Shown here piece after piece: positions 26,073 through 33,972 of a DNA stretch of 64,000 nt. The notes beneath the pieces are model-generated. The model was not told the origin of the DNA and did not search any database. It worked only from the letters and a program-made list of their open reading frames with translations. The position numbers and the translations under genes were made by a program. The stretch lies in the NCBI RefSeq assembly GCF_014646875.1, contig NZ_BMOC01000004.1, positions 110,744-174,743 of the forward strand. Direction: 5' to 3'. The stretch's first letter is position 1; each line of letters starts with the position of its first letter. The stretch comes from Halobellus salinus. GTDB lineage: Archaea > Halobacteriota > Halobacteria > Halobacteriales > Haloferacaceae.

Positions 26073-26391
26073 CTACCGCCTCCTCGACCCGTTCGATCGT
26101 GTATTCGACCGCCTCCTCGGCGTGTTCCTCGGCGGACGCGATCAGTTCTTCCCGGTCTTCGGCCCCCTCCTCGACGAGCTGCTCCTTTTCGGCCTCGATC
26201 TCCTCGCGGGCCTCCGCGAGGCGTTCGGCCTCGTACTCGTCGGCCTCGGCCTCCGCGTCGGCGCGAATCTCGTCGGCCTCCCGCCGAGCCGCCTCGATCC
26301 GCTCGTCGCGGTCCGCCTCCGCCTCCGTAATGATCTCGTCGGCGTCGGACTCGGCCGCCTTGATCCGTTCGAGAACCTCTGGTCTCGGCAT
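26059..26391 (-). CDS. atpH: A-type ATP synthase subunit H
   Basis: Subunit H pairs with E to form the peripheral stalk. The 110-residue protein is nearly all heptad-patterned helix rich in Glu, Ala and Arg (EVLERIKAAESDADEIITEA). It is the first gene of the atp set on the minus strand, with AT-rich sequence immediately upstream (gtatcaccgaacag, then the decayed repeat region). Confidence 0.93.
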   Translation of the reverse strand: MPRPEVLERIKAAESDADEIITEAEADRDERIEAARREADEIRADAEAEADEYEAERLAEAREEIEAEKEQLVEEGAEDREELIASAEEHAEEAVEYTIERVEEAVDAQT

Positions 26392-26950
26392 ATTCGTATC
26401 ACCGAACAGTTACGGAACGGCGTATAAGGTGTTTGCGGAACGCCCCGGCGAACCGCCGTTCACCGTTCGGTAGCGCGGAGGCCCCGTCCGCAGCGAGCGA
26501 AGCGAGCAGGGGGGAGAAAGCGCGTTCGCATCGGTGCAAGACTCGCCGAGATACACCCTGCCACACTCTCCGGGGAGCAAAATGGACCGCGTGGAGAGGC
26601 CGCCGTAGACCGGGCCTGAATCCGGGGATGACGAAGCCAGAGAGTGGCCGAGAACACCGGAAATTACAGTCGGGTGCGACGGCTTCGGACTTCGACCACG
26701 GGACGAAACACCGCGCAGGAACCCCCTTCGCGTGCTCGTCTTGCCGGCGTGAACCGCGCCACGTCCACGCACGGGGGCGGATGGAAACCGCACGGGGAAC
26801 GCCCCGCCCTCAACAAGCGAACCGCACGGGGAACGCCCCGCCCTCAACAAGCGAGCCGACCCGCGAGCGAGTAGGGCGGGGTAGTCTACTCGTCCGGCTC
26901 CGTCGCCCGGATCCGCACCGTTATTGCGGTCGCGTCCGTTACAGCGACCA
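26392..26950. other. 559-bp non-coding stretch with repeats, possible mobile-element remnant
   Basis: No intact gene is supported; open frames on both strands lack conserved features. The stretch has a G+C-rich part with gcagcgagcgaagcgagcag-type repeats (26493-26512), two tandem 34-bp copies at 26787-26854, and an inverted pair CCCCGCCCT/AGGGCGGGG (26838-26881) that forms a stem. A repeat-flanked terminal hairpin of this kind is often seen at the end of IS1341-type elements in haloarchaea, so this may be such a scar, but no transposase sequence was identified. Confidence 0.35.
26787..26854. repeat. Two tandem 34-bp repeats
   Basis: The units 26787-26820 and 26821-26854 are identical (start accgcacggggaacgccccg, end caacaagcga). 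Two copies only, no spacer, so it is not a CRISPR. The second copy leads into a hairpin formed with agggcgggg at 26873-26881. Confidence 0.75.
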
Positions 26951-27721
26951 ATGGGTATCCTCGAAGACAAGGCGAACGCGCGCCTGTTCTACAAATACCT
27001 CTCGAAGGTGTACGACCGCATCAACCCCGCTATCTGGAACGAGGAGATGCGCAACGACGCCCTGGAGTGGTTCGCGATTCGGGAGGACGACCGCGTTCTC
27101 GACGTGGGGTGTGGAACCGGGTTCGCGACCGAGGGGTTACTCCAGTACACCGACAACGTCTACGGCCTCGATCAGAGCCGCCACCAGATGGAGAAGGCGT
27201 TCGCGAAGTTCGGGGCCCGGAATCGGGTCCGGTTCCACCGCGGTGACGCCGAACGGCTGCCGTTCGCGGACGACTCCTTCGATAAGGTCTGGTCGTCGGG
27301 ATCGATCGAGTACTGGCCGAACCCGGTCGACGCGCTCGCGGAGTTCCGCCGGGTGGTCAAACCCGGGGGTCGCGTTCTCGTGGTCGGCCCCGACTACCCC
27401 GAAAACCCCGTGTTCCAGCGGCTCGCCGACGCGATCATGCTGTTCTACGGCGAGACGGAGGCCCAGCGCATGTTCGAGGCGGCAGGGTTTGTCGACATCG
27501 AACACCACATCCAGCAGAACAAGCCGGGCACACCCAAAGCCATCACCACCATCGCGCGCGCACCGGCGGACAAGGCGGCCGGCAGGGCCGTCGAAACAGC
27601 CGATAACGCTGACGCCTCTCCCGACGCCGACGCTGACGCCTCTCCCGACGCCGACGCTGACGCCTCTCCCGACGCCGACGCTGACGCCTCTCCCGACGCC
27701 GACGCCGAGGCCGACGCCTAG
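26951..27721 (+). CDS. SAM-dependent methyltransferase, quinone-methyltransferase type
   Basis: The 256-residue protein has a class I methyltransferase fold: motif I VLDVGCGTG (about 49-57), the acidic end of strand 2 VYGLDQSRHQ, motif II-like GDAERLPFADDSFDKVWSSG and motif III LKPGG-like VKPGGRVLVVGPD. The N-terminal YKYLSKVYDRINPAIWNEEM resembles enzymes that methylate quinone head groups (MPBQ/MSBQ or menaquinone type). Residues about 220-252 are a tail of four identical acidic repeats, unusual for the family. The ATG at 26951 gives the usual N-terminus. The gene is convergent with and overlaps the stop of the next gene (ctag). Confidence 0.8.
   Translation: MGILEDKANARLFYKYLSKVYDRINPAIWNEEMRNDALEWFAIREDDRVLDVGCGTGFATEGLLQYTDNVYGLDQSRHQMEKAFAKFGARNRVRFHRGDAERLPFADDSFDKVWSSGSIEYWPNPVDALAEFRRVVKPGGRVLVVGPDYPENPVFQRLADAIMLFYGETEAQRMFEAAGFVDIEHHIQQNKPGTPKAITTIARAPADKAAGRAVETADNADASPDADADASPDADADASPDADADASPDADAEADA
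27608..27703 (+). repeat. Four perfect 24-bp coding repeats
   Basis: Four identical in-frame units (gctgacgcctctcccgacgc, then cgac) encode ADASPDAD four times at the end of the methyltransferase. Identity at the DNA level shows recent slippage-type growth; copy number may vary between strains. Confidence 0.9.
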
Positions 27722-28203
27722 TCCGCGGTTCCCCGCACCGTCGCCACCCGTTCGTCGCCGACGTAGATCCTCACCGACACGGTCCGGCCCGGGGCCGGTT
27801 CCGGGTCGTTTGTCCCTGCCACCCGGACCGACCCGGTCTCTTTCGGACTCCAGGTTCCGTCGCTCGCAACGTTGAACGGCCCGGTCGGGCCGCCCCGGAA
27901 CCCCGTTGCGGCGAAGAACGGCACCGGCGGCTGGTGAGCGAGCGGCGTGCCGTCGATTGCGACGACCAGCCGAACCCGTTCGGTCCGGAGATCCGGCCCC
28001 GCCTCGTGGGTCACCGCGATCGCGTCGCCCTCAACGGTGAGCGACACCGCGATCGACCCCGGCGCACCGGGGTCGTCGCCTCCGAGGTCCTGGCCGGTCG
28101 CCGTCGCAACCGCCTCCGCGCCGGCGGCGACGACGCCCCCGAGCGCGAGGCCGACCGCGAGCAGGACAACGACGCCGACCACCGGAGCTGTGCCGCGTGC
28201 CAT
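27718..28203 (-). CDS. Type IV pilin-like protein
   Basis: The 161-residue protein starts with a short basic leader and a hydrophobic helix (ARGTAPVVGVVVLLAVGLALGG), the pattern of haloarchaeal pilin N-terminal domains processed by the prepilin peptidase PibD. The remainder is a beta-rich extracellular domain (SIAVSLTVEGDAIAVTHEAG). The ATG at 28203 was chosen over the adjoining GTG. No pilus assembly genes are beside it, so it may be a minor pilin or surface adhesin. Its stop codon shares bases with the stop of the convergent methyltransferase gene. Confidence 0.65.
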   Translation of the reverse strand: MARGTAPVVGVVVLLAVGLALGGVVAAGAEAVATATGQDLGGDDPGAPGSIAVSLTVEGDAIAVTHEAGPDLRTERVRLVVAIDGTPLAHQPPVPFFAATGFRGGPTGPFNVASDGTWSPKETGSVRVAGTNDPEPAPGRTVSVRIYVGDERVATVRGTAD

Positions 28204-28282
28204 CACGGGGGGGCTGGCCGCGCTCTCGGGGATGAACCTTCGGTCTAGTCACCCGGCACCTCCGCCCGCAACACAGCACCGC

Positions 28283-29671
28283 TCACCCGGCCGGCGTCGC
28301 CGTCGGGGTCGTCGTCCCCGCGGTGTCGGTTCTGTCTCCGGTGCTGTTGTCCGTCGCGCCGTAGACCGACGGCGTCCGCGTCGGGTCGACCGAGAGCACG
28401 ACCACCGAACTCCCGTCGATCGCGGTCACCTGGTAGGTCCCCGTGGGTGCGACGGTCCACAGCGACCCGTCGCCACCGGTCCGCCCGACGACCGCACTCC
28501 GACCGCCGGGCGGGCCGACGGTGATCTGGGCGTCTACCGGCTCGGCGTCGTCCGTGCTGTTGAGCCGGAGTCGGGTCGGGCCACCCGGATACGTCCGGTG
28601 GGCGGTCAGTTCCAGGCCGTCGCGCGTGGCCGACACGGAATTCGGTGTCATAACCTGGTCGAGCGGCCGGAACTGGAACTCCTTGAACACCCGCTGGCTC
28701 CCGCTGTCGACGAACGCCACCAGCCGGCCGCGGCGGTGTTCGATGGTGACGCGTGTGCTGTCGCTGCCGGGGTTCCCCAGCGTGTCGTCGCGGAGGCGTT
28801 CTGCCGCGATCGTGGGGTAGGCCCCTTCGGTGACGTTCACTGCGTCAGCCAGGGTGAACTCGCCGTTGTCGCCGCCGCGGAGCGGCTCGCGGTACACCTC
28901 ACGCACGTACGTCCCGTCACGGAGGATCCCGAGCGCGACGCTCTCGGGACCGGTCTGGACGAAGAACCGGGCGGAGTCGGCTTCACCGGTGAGGACCGCC
29001 GCGGCGTGCCCGCGAACTGGGCCGGTGAGGGTGTTCAACTCGAGTTCGATGTTGCCGAACCGCGACGATGGGATGCTGAACCCCGGGGTTGACTCCACAA
29101 CCGATTGGATTCGCTCCCGGCGGTCCTCGAGTTCTCGGGCCTCCGCGTCGATCTCGGCGAGTTCATAGAGGAGCCGCCGCGGCGGCAACTCCGCCCGGGC
29201 GTACGCGTCAACCACCTGCCGCTGGCGGGCGCGGAGGGAGATCACCCGCTGTTCGATCGCGCTGACCTCCTGGAGCAGCAGCTGCTGGCGGCGCTCGTCG
29301 GACTCTGCCGAATCGATGCGTTCGAGCGCCGTCCCGGTTGACACCCGCAACCCGGTGGTTGTGGACTCGAACGCCAGCCCGCTACCGAGTTCGACCGATT
29401 CGAGCTCCAGGCTGCTCCGGGTGCTTGCGCCCGACGGGATGGCGAGGACGTTCAACGGCAGTTCGGCGGCCCCGGTCTGCGGGTCGGCGTTGGCCTGCGC
29501 CGGGGCTCCGGGTGTCGTCACCGCCGGTTGGGTGGGTGTGGCGGCCGCGGCGGTGTCCGCGCCCCACGTGTTGTCGGGGGTGGCGGGCCCGGCTGCCAAC
29601 GGCGCCGGATCCGCGACGGCGACCCCCGAGAGCACCACGAGGAGGGCGACTGCGGGAGCGAGGGCGCGCAT
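28283..29671 (-). CDS. Secreted or anchored coiled-coil surface protein
   Basis: The 462-residue protein has a signal peptide (MRALAPAVALLVVLSGVAVA), a Thr-Pro-Ala-rich linker, an Arg-Glu-rich coiled coil (about 120-190, LLQEVSAIEQRVISLRARQR and ELAEIDAEARELEDRRERIQ), then a beta-rich region and a Thr-rich tail. It is a haloarchaea-specific protein of unknown function. It is divergent from a membrane-anchored winged-helix protein at 29785, with a TATA-like CGTTTTTATTA (29707-29697) 26-36 bp before its start. A comparable coiled-coil segment occurs in the protein at 47546, next to the paralog of that regulator. Confidence 0.6.
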   Translation of the reverse strand: MRALAPAVALLVVLSGVAVADPAPLAAGPATPDNTWGADTAAAATPTQPAVTTPGAPAQANADPQTGAAELPLNVLAIPSGASTRSSLELESVELGSGLAFESTTTGLRVSTGTALERIDSAESDERRQQLLLQEVSAIEQRVISLRARQRQVVDAYARAELPPRRLLYELAEIDAEARELEDRRERIQSVVESTPGFSIPSSRFGNIELELNTLTGPVRGHAAAVLTGEADSARFFVQTGPESVALGILRDGTYVREVYREPLRGGDNGEFTLADAVNVTEGAYPTIAAERLRDDTLGNPGSDSTRVTIEHRRGRLVAFVDSGSQRVFKEFQFRPLDQVMTPNSVSATRDGLELTAHRTYPGGPTRLRLNSTDDAEPVDAQITVGPPGGRSAVVGRTGGDGSLWTVAPTGTYQVTAIDGSSVVVLSVDPTRTPSVYGATDNSTGDRTDTAGTTTPTATPAG

Positions 29672-29784
29672 ACAGAGAACGTAGCGCCGGGGCTGTAATA
29701 AAAACGCCCCATCCCGGTTTCGGGTGACCGCACCGACCCGCCCGATGGAAAGCGTTTTGACCGTTCCACGAGCACTGCCAGCAA

Positions 29785-30996
29785 ATGCGGACGTCCGCGC
29801 TGTGGATCGCCCTCCTTCTCGTGGTCGCTGCGGTCGCACCAGCGTCGGCGTTTGCTGCGGCCCCAGCCGCTGACGCGGACCGCTCAATCCCGTCGCGGGC
29901 GACACAGCCGGTCGACGCCGCACTCGGCGGCGAGGGCGTCCGGTTTCAGACCGACGACGCCGGCGCCGCACCCACCACCGTCGAGGTCTCGCTCCGCGAG
30001 GACCGCAGCGCGTTCTGGCGGATCGAGGCGGCGTACGCGCTTGAGACCGACAACGAGACCGCAGCCTTCCGGACGGTGGCCGACCGCTACGAGTCGGGTG
30101 AGGCGGACGTCGGCCCCAACGCCGTGCTCTTCGAGACCATCCAACGGCGGGCGAGCGAGGCCACCGGCCGGGAGATGGCGATCGCGAACGTGACGTATCA
30201 CTCCTCGGTCGACGACTCAGCCGACCGCGGCACGCTCGCGCTCACCTTCCGGTGGAGCAACTTCCTGCGGGCGGGCGAGAACGGGACCTTGGTGCTCGAC
30301 GACGCGTTCAGGCTCCCGACCGCCAAGGAGGACCGACAGCGCACGTGGCTGTCGGTCTTCGACAGGAGCCAACAGATTCGGATCCGGCCGCCCGACGAGT
30401 ACACCGTGACGAGCACGTCGATTCCGGTGCAACAGCGCGAGAACGCGGTCGTGCTGGCGGAGCCCTCGGATTTCGAGGGCGAGTCCGCGCTCCGGATCAC
30501 CTACACGCCCGTTGAGCAGACCGACCAGTTCCCGGTCGGGCTTCTCGCGGGGATCGGTGTCGTCGCGGTCGTCGCCGTCGCCGGCGGGGTGTGGGTGCTT
30601 CGGCAGCGCTCCGGCGGCGGCGCCGGTGGAGCGCCGCCGGCGACGCCCGGCGATACCCCGCCTTCGGCCGGCACCACCGACCCGACCGATCCGGCGGATA
30701 CCGACGCCGACGGCACGCCCCCCACGGCAGCAGCCGACGACAGCGACAGTGCCGACGGCGAGGACGTCGACCTCTCGCTGCTCTCCGACGAGGAGCGTGT
30801 CGAGCGGCTGTTGGCGCAGAACGACGGCCGCATGAAGCAGGCCACGATCGTCGACGAGATGGGGTGGTCGGACGCGAAGGTCTCACAGTTGTTGTCGGCG
30901 ATGGCCGACGAGGGGCGGATCAACAAGCTCCGGCTCGGCCGGGAGAACCTCATCTCTCTGCCCGACGACGACGCCGGCGACAACGAGGCAGCCTGA
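29785..30996 (+). CDS. Membrane-anchored winged-helix regulator (paralog A)
   Basis: The 403-residue protein has a signal peptide (1-25), an extracellular beta-rich domain of about 200 residues (VEVSLREDRSAFWRIEAAYA, TLALTFRWSNFL), one membrane helix (VGLLAGIGVVAVVAVAGGVW, about 251-272), a disordered Thr-Asp linker, and a C-terminal winged-helix (SDEERVERLLAQNDGRMKQA, then GWSDAKVSQLLSAMADEGRI and LRLGRENLISLPDD). This places a sensor outside and a DNA-binding domain inside. The protein at 46081 has the same order of parts and matching motifs (GRMKQ, DAKxSQ, LGREN). The signal sensed and the targets are unknown. Confidence 0.7.
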   Translation: MRTSALWIALLLVVAAVAPASAFAAAPAADADRSIPSRATQPVDAALGGEGVRFQTDDAGAAPTTVEVSLREDRSAFWRIEAAYALETDNETAAFRTVADRYESGEADVGPNAVLFETIQRRASEATGREMAIANVTYHSSVDDSADRGTLALTFRWSNFLRAGENGTLVLDDAFRLPTAKEDRQRTWLSVFDRSQQIRIRPPDEYTVTSTSIPVQQRENAVVLAEPSDFEGESALRITYTPVEQTDQFPVGLLAGIGVVAVVAVAGGVWVLRQRSGGGAGGAPPATPGDTPPSAGTTDPTDPADTDADGTPPTAAADDSDSADGEDVDLSLLSDEERVERLLAQNDGRMKQATIVDEMGWSDAKVSQLLSAMADEGRINKLRLGRENLISLPDDDAGDNEAA

Positions 30997-31106
30997 CAGC
31001 CACCCGTGAGTGAACTCGTGGGGTGTCGGCGTGAAACGCTGTACCCCGGGTGACCGGCAGCACCGTTCCGGAACCTCTTTTGCCGCGCCATCCGGATCTG
31101 GGCGTA

Positions 31107-31949
31107 ATGGAGTACCTGGAGCGTCGGGTCTCGATGGTCGAGGACCGCCTCGAGGCCGTGATCGAGGCGGTCGACCCCCCGGAACTGTCCGCGGAGGTCG
31201 CCCACGTCGCGCTCGCGGGCGGCAAGCGCGTCCGGCCGGCGGTCACCGTCCTCTCGTGTGAGGCCTGCGGCGGCGACCCCGAGGACGCGGTCGACTTCGC
31301 GGTCGCGATCGAGTTGGTCCACAACGCCTCGCTCGTGATCGACGACATCATCGACCGCTCCGACGTGCGGCGCGGCACCACCAGCGCGTGGACGGAGTAC
31401 GGCTACGGCCCCGCGATCATCGCCTCGGACGGCCTGCTGGGCGAGGCGTTCGCGCTCCTCTCCCGGGACGACCACGCCATGGAGATCGTCGCCGAATCGA
31501 TGGCGGAACTGGGCGAGGGCGAGGCCACGGAACTCGTGGCCCGCCCCACCAACGAGCGGGAGTATATGCTTCTCGCTCGTCGGAAGACCGGCGCGCTGTT
31601 CCGCGCGGCCGCCGAACTCGGCGCGGTCGCGGCCGACGCCGACCCGTTCACCATCGAGGCGTTCGGCGACTACGCCGAGCGGGTTGGGGTCGCGTTCCAG
31701 ATCCGCGACGACGTCCTCGACGCCACCGCCGACGCCGACGCCCTCGGCAAGCCCACCGGCCAGGACGCGCAGATGGACCGCCCCTCCCTGGTGCAGGTCA
31801 CCGAACTCACCGTCGAGGAAGCCGACGGACGGGCCCGCACCCAGTCGGAACAGGCGCTCGACGCCTTAGCGACCTCCAACGTCGACGAAAGCGACTCCCT
31901 GGAGTATCTCCGGCACCTCGCCGAGTTCGTCGTGGTTCGGGAGCGGTAG
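31107..31949 (+). CDS. Polyprenyl synthetase family protein (short chain)
   Basis: The 280-residue protein has the two aspartate-rich motifs of trans-prenyl transferases, DDIID (about 79-83) and QIRDDVLDA (about 199-207), and the substrate-binding GGKRVRPA near residue 37. It should extend allylic diphosphates with isopentenyl diphosphate to C15-C20 products for lipid, carotenoid or quinone synthesis. It is shorter than the main haloarchaeal GGPP synthase (about 350 residues), so it may be a secondary enzyme. The ATG at 31107 (MEYLERRVSMVEDRLEAVI) matches family starts better than the upstream GTG frame. Confidence 0.85.
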   Translation: MEYLERRVSMVEDRLEAVIEAVDPPELSAEVAHVALAGGKRVRPAVTVLSCEACGGDPEDAVDFAVAIELVHNASLVIDDIIDRSDVRRGTTSAWTEYGYGPAIIASDGLLGEAFALLSRDDHAMEIVAESMAELGEGEATELVARPTNEREYMLLARRKTGALFRAAAELGAVAADADPFTIEAFGDYAERVGVAFQIRDDVLDATADADALGKPTGQDAQMDRPSLVQVTELTVEEADGRARTQSEQALDALATSNVDESDSLEYLRHLAEFVVVRER

Positions 31950-31981
31950 CAGCCCCGCTGGGCGGGTCGCGGCGTCGGCGA

Positions 31982-33109
31982 TCACCCGTTGGCCGCCTCG
32001 GCCGCAGTCGGGAACCTCGATTCCGCGATCGCGAACGCGAGCGTGCTGAACACCCCGAGGAGCGTCCCCGCTGTCAGCCCGATCGCGACCCCCGTCAACG
32101 AGAACGACCGCACGCCCGCGACCGCCTCGGGCAGGAAGAACCCCGAGACGACGTAGAGCACGACCCCGATGGCGACGACGTAGAACGGCGCGTTGAGGTA
32201 CCGCCACTCGAAGCGGTCGGCGAGGTACTCGTCGGTGACCTGCCCCAGACTCGAGGTGACGCCCGCAGCGGCGAACCACTGGACCGCACCGTGGATCAAC
32301 GCCGCGAGAACGATCGGCGGCGTCGGGTCGATCACGTTCGCGCGCACCGTCCCGAGGAGCGCGTAGCCCCGGAATCCGCCGACGACGAGCAGCGCCGCCG
32401 CGGCGACGTAGGTGATGAGCGTGACCCGGCCCTCGTAGAGCACATCCCGGACGCGCTCTGCGCTCTCGTCGACAGCGCCTTCCAGCCCCAACCCGCGAAA
32501 CAGGGTGTAGAGCCCGAGTAGCGCAGAAATGACCCCCAACACCACCGCGCCGGGGACGTCGAACAGGCTCGCAATCGTGACGAACGGGTAGATGAGAAGC
32601 AGGATCCCCAGCGGCACCAGGATTGTCCCGCGGGTTTCGGGGTCGGCGAGCACCTGCTTCATAGTGTAGTAGATCGATTCGAGGTCCTGGGCCTGTCGGA
32701 CGACCACGCGGCGGACGCTGTCGATCGGCACCCGCGAGCGGACCACCGGCAGCACCGATTCGTCCTGGGCGCCGTCGGTGATCACGATCGCACCGACGTT
32801 CTCGCCGGTCGAAAGCCCCGCGAGCACCCGGTCGATCTCGTCGCCGATCGCCCGATTGGCCTGCACGTCACCGCCCTGGGTGCCGGTGACGGCCGCGACG
32901 GTCACCGCCTCGTCGACGTCGGGATCCGACCGGAGCGCGTCGTACTCGTGGATGCCTTGGAACAGCACGTTGACGTCGGAGTCCTCCGGGTCGACCGTCG
33001 CGAGGTCGACGGCCGCGGCCTCGACTGCGTCCCGGCCCACGATCGGGGTGTCGGCGCCGGTCTTCCGGCCGAGGTCGTCGTCGAGGTCGACACAGAGGAC
33101 CAGCAGCAT
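31982..33109 (-). CDS. DUF373 family membrane protein
   Basis: The 375-residue protein begins with MLLVLCVDLDDDLGRKTGAD, the DUF373 signature, followed by a Rossmann-like soluble domain (to about residue 150) and then six or seven membrane helices. The family is found across archaea and is uncharacterised. The ATG at 33109 is supported by a TATA-like AGATATACTC on the minus strand (about 33140-33131). It is convergent with the prenyl transferase gene. Confidence 0.85.
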   Translation of the reverse strand: MLLVLCVDLDDDLGRKTGADTPIVGRDAVEAAAVDLATVDPEDSDVNVLFQGIHEYDALRSDPDVDEAVTVAAVTGTQGGDVQANRAIGDEIDRVLAGLSTGENVGAIVITDGAQDESVLPVVRSRVPIDSVRRVVVRQAQDLESIYYTMKQVLADPETRGTILVPLGILLLIYPFVTIASLFDVPGAVVLGVISALLGLYTLFRGLGLEGAVDESAERVRDVLYEGRVTLITYVAAAALLVVGGFRGYALLGTVRANVIDPTPPIVLAALIHGAVQWFAAAGVTSSLGQVTDEYLADRFEWRYLNAPFYVVAIGVVLYVVSGFFLPEAVAGVRSFSLTGVAIGLTAGTLLGVFSTLAFAIAESRFPTAAEAANG

Positions 33110-33272
33110 CCCTCGAACGTACGTCGCCGGAGTATATCTGTTTTCGGGAGCGAGGGCGGTCGCTCCCGGTGTTGCTACCGCGGCGCCGCGTCGCGGTCGA
33201 CACCGGCACCCCGACGGCCGGCGGCGCGGGCGGAGATGGGTATATTCGACTCGAGTCCTCACTACGTATGTC

Positions 33273-33872
33273 GTGTCGAAACGCCCCGGCATCCGGGCGG
33301 TTGCGCTCCTCCTCGTCGTCCTCACGGCGGGGTGCGGGACGACCGCGTATCCGACGGACAACCCCGAACAGAACGCGACGCTGCCGGGGTACGACCCCGG
33401 CTCGGACGTGTCGCCGGTCGAGACGCGGGCGTTCTGGGACCGCTCGTCGAACTGGGAGGATCCCGACGTCCGGAACGCCACCGTCACCAGCCGAGCCTAC
33501 GCGTACCCCACCCTGCGCGGCACCGACGCCGCCGTTGTCTACACGACTCCCAAGAAGCCCTACGTCGAGTCCGACCGCCCGCGGTCGATGTCGCCGGTCG
33601 AACTAGCGGCTCTCGCCACCCGGTCGGTCGACACTCCGTTGCCCGGCACCGACAGCCGGCGAGTGTTCTCCGGGACGCTGCTCGACAGGGAGGTCCCGGT
33701 CCAGGCGCTGACCGACGGCAACGGGACAACCACCGGGTACGTTGCCCATGTTGCGACCAGCGATGCGGTCGTGGTCGTGGTCGTGGTCGTTGCCGGCGGC
33801 GCCGACCGCCGGACCGTCACGCGCGTCCTCAGCAACGTGACGCTGAACAGCGGGGTCGCGGCCGCGGGCTGA
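33273..33872 (+). CDS. Secreted lipoprotein (haloarchaeal, DUF6517-like)
   Basis: The 199-residue product has a lipoprotein signal with the lipobox LTAGC (VALLLVVLTAGC, Cys about residue 20). The mature part is beta-rich with Thr-Arg patches and a run of eight valines (AVVVVVVVVAGG). It resembles a haloarchaeal lipoprotein family of unknown function. The GTG at 33273 was chosen because a TATA box (gggtatattcg, 33237-33247) lies 26-36 bp upstream and because the signal peptide then has the normal length. Confidence 0.65.
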   Translation: MSKRPGIRAVALLLVVLTAGCGTTAYPTDNPEQNATLPGYDPGSDVSPVETRAFWDRSSNWEDPDVRNATVTSRAYAYPTLRGTDAAVVYTTPKKPYVESDRPRSMSPVELAALATRSVDTPLPGTDSRRVFSGTLLDREVPVQALTDGNGTTTGYVAHVATSDAVVVVVVVVAGGADRRTVTRVLSNVTLNSGVAAAG

Positions 33873-33942
33873 CCCCGTCGGGTCGCTCGTTCCGAACCCG
33901 CTCCGGTCACAATCGACGACCGCCGACACCCGCAGCCAACAG

Positions 33943-33950
33943 TATAAATA
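33943..33950 (+). promoter_or_regulatory. Strong TATA box of the VLRF1-type gene
   Basis: The octamer tataaata matches the archaeal TATA consensus and lies 23-30 bp before the ATG at 33973, giving a leaderless message. Confidence 0.7.
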
Positions 33951-33972
33951 CCGCGCGTCCGGCGGTCGAACC

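Noticed and set aside
26410..26970. 186-codon minus-strand frame before the methyltransferase
   Set aside because: It spans the tandem 34-bp repeats and the promoter region of the methyltransferase and shows no conserved sequence.
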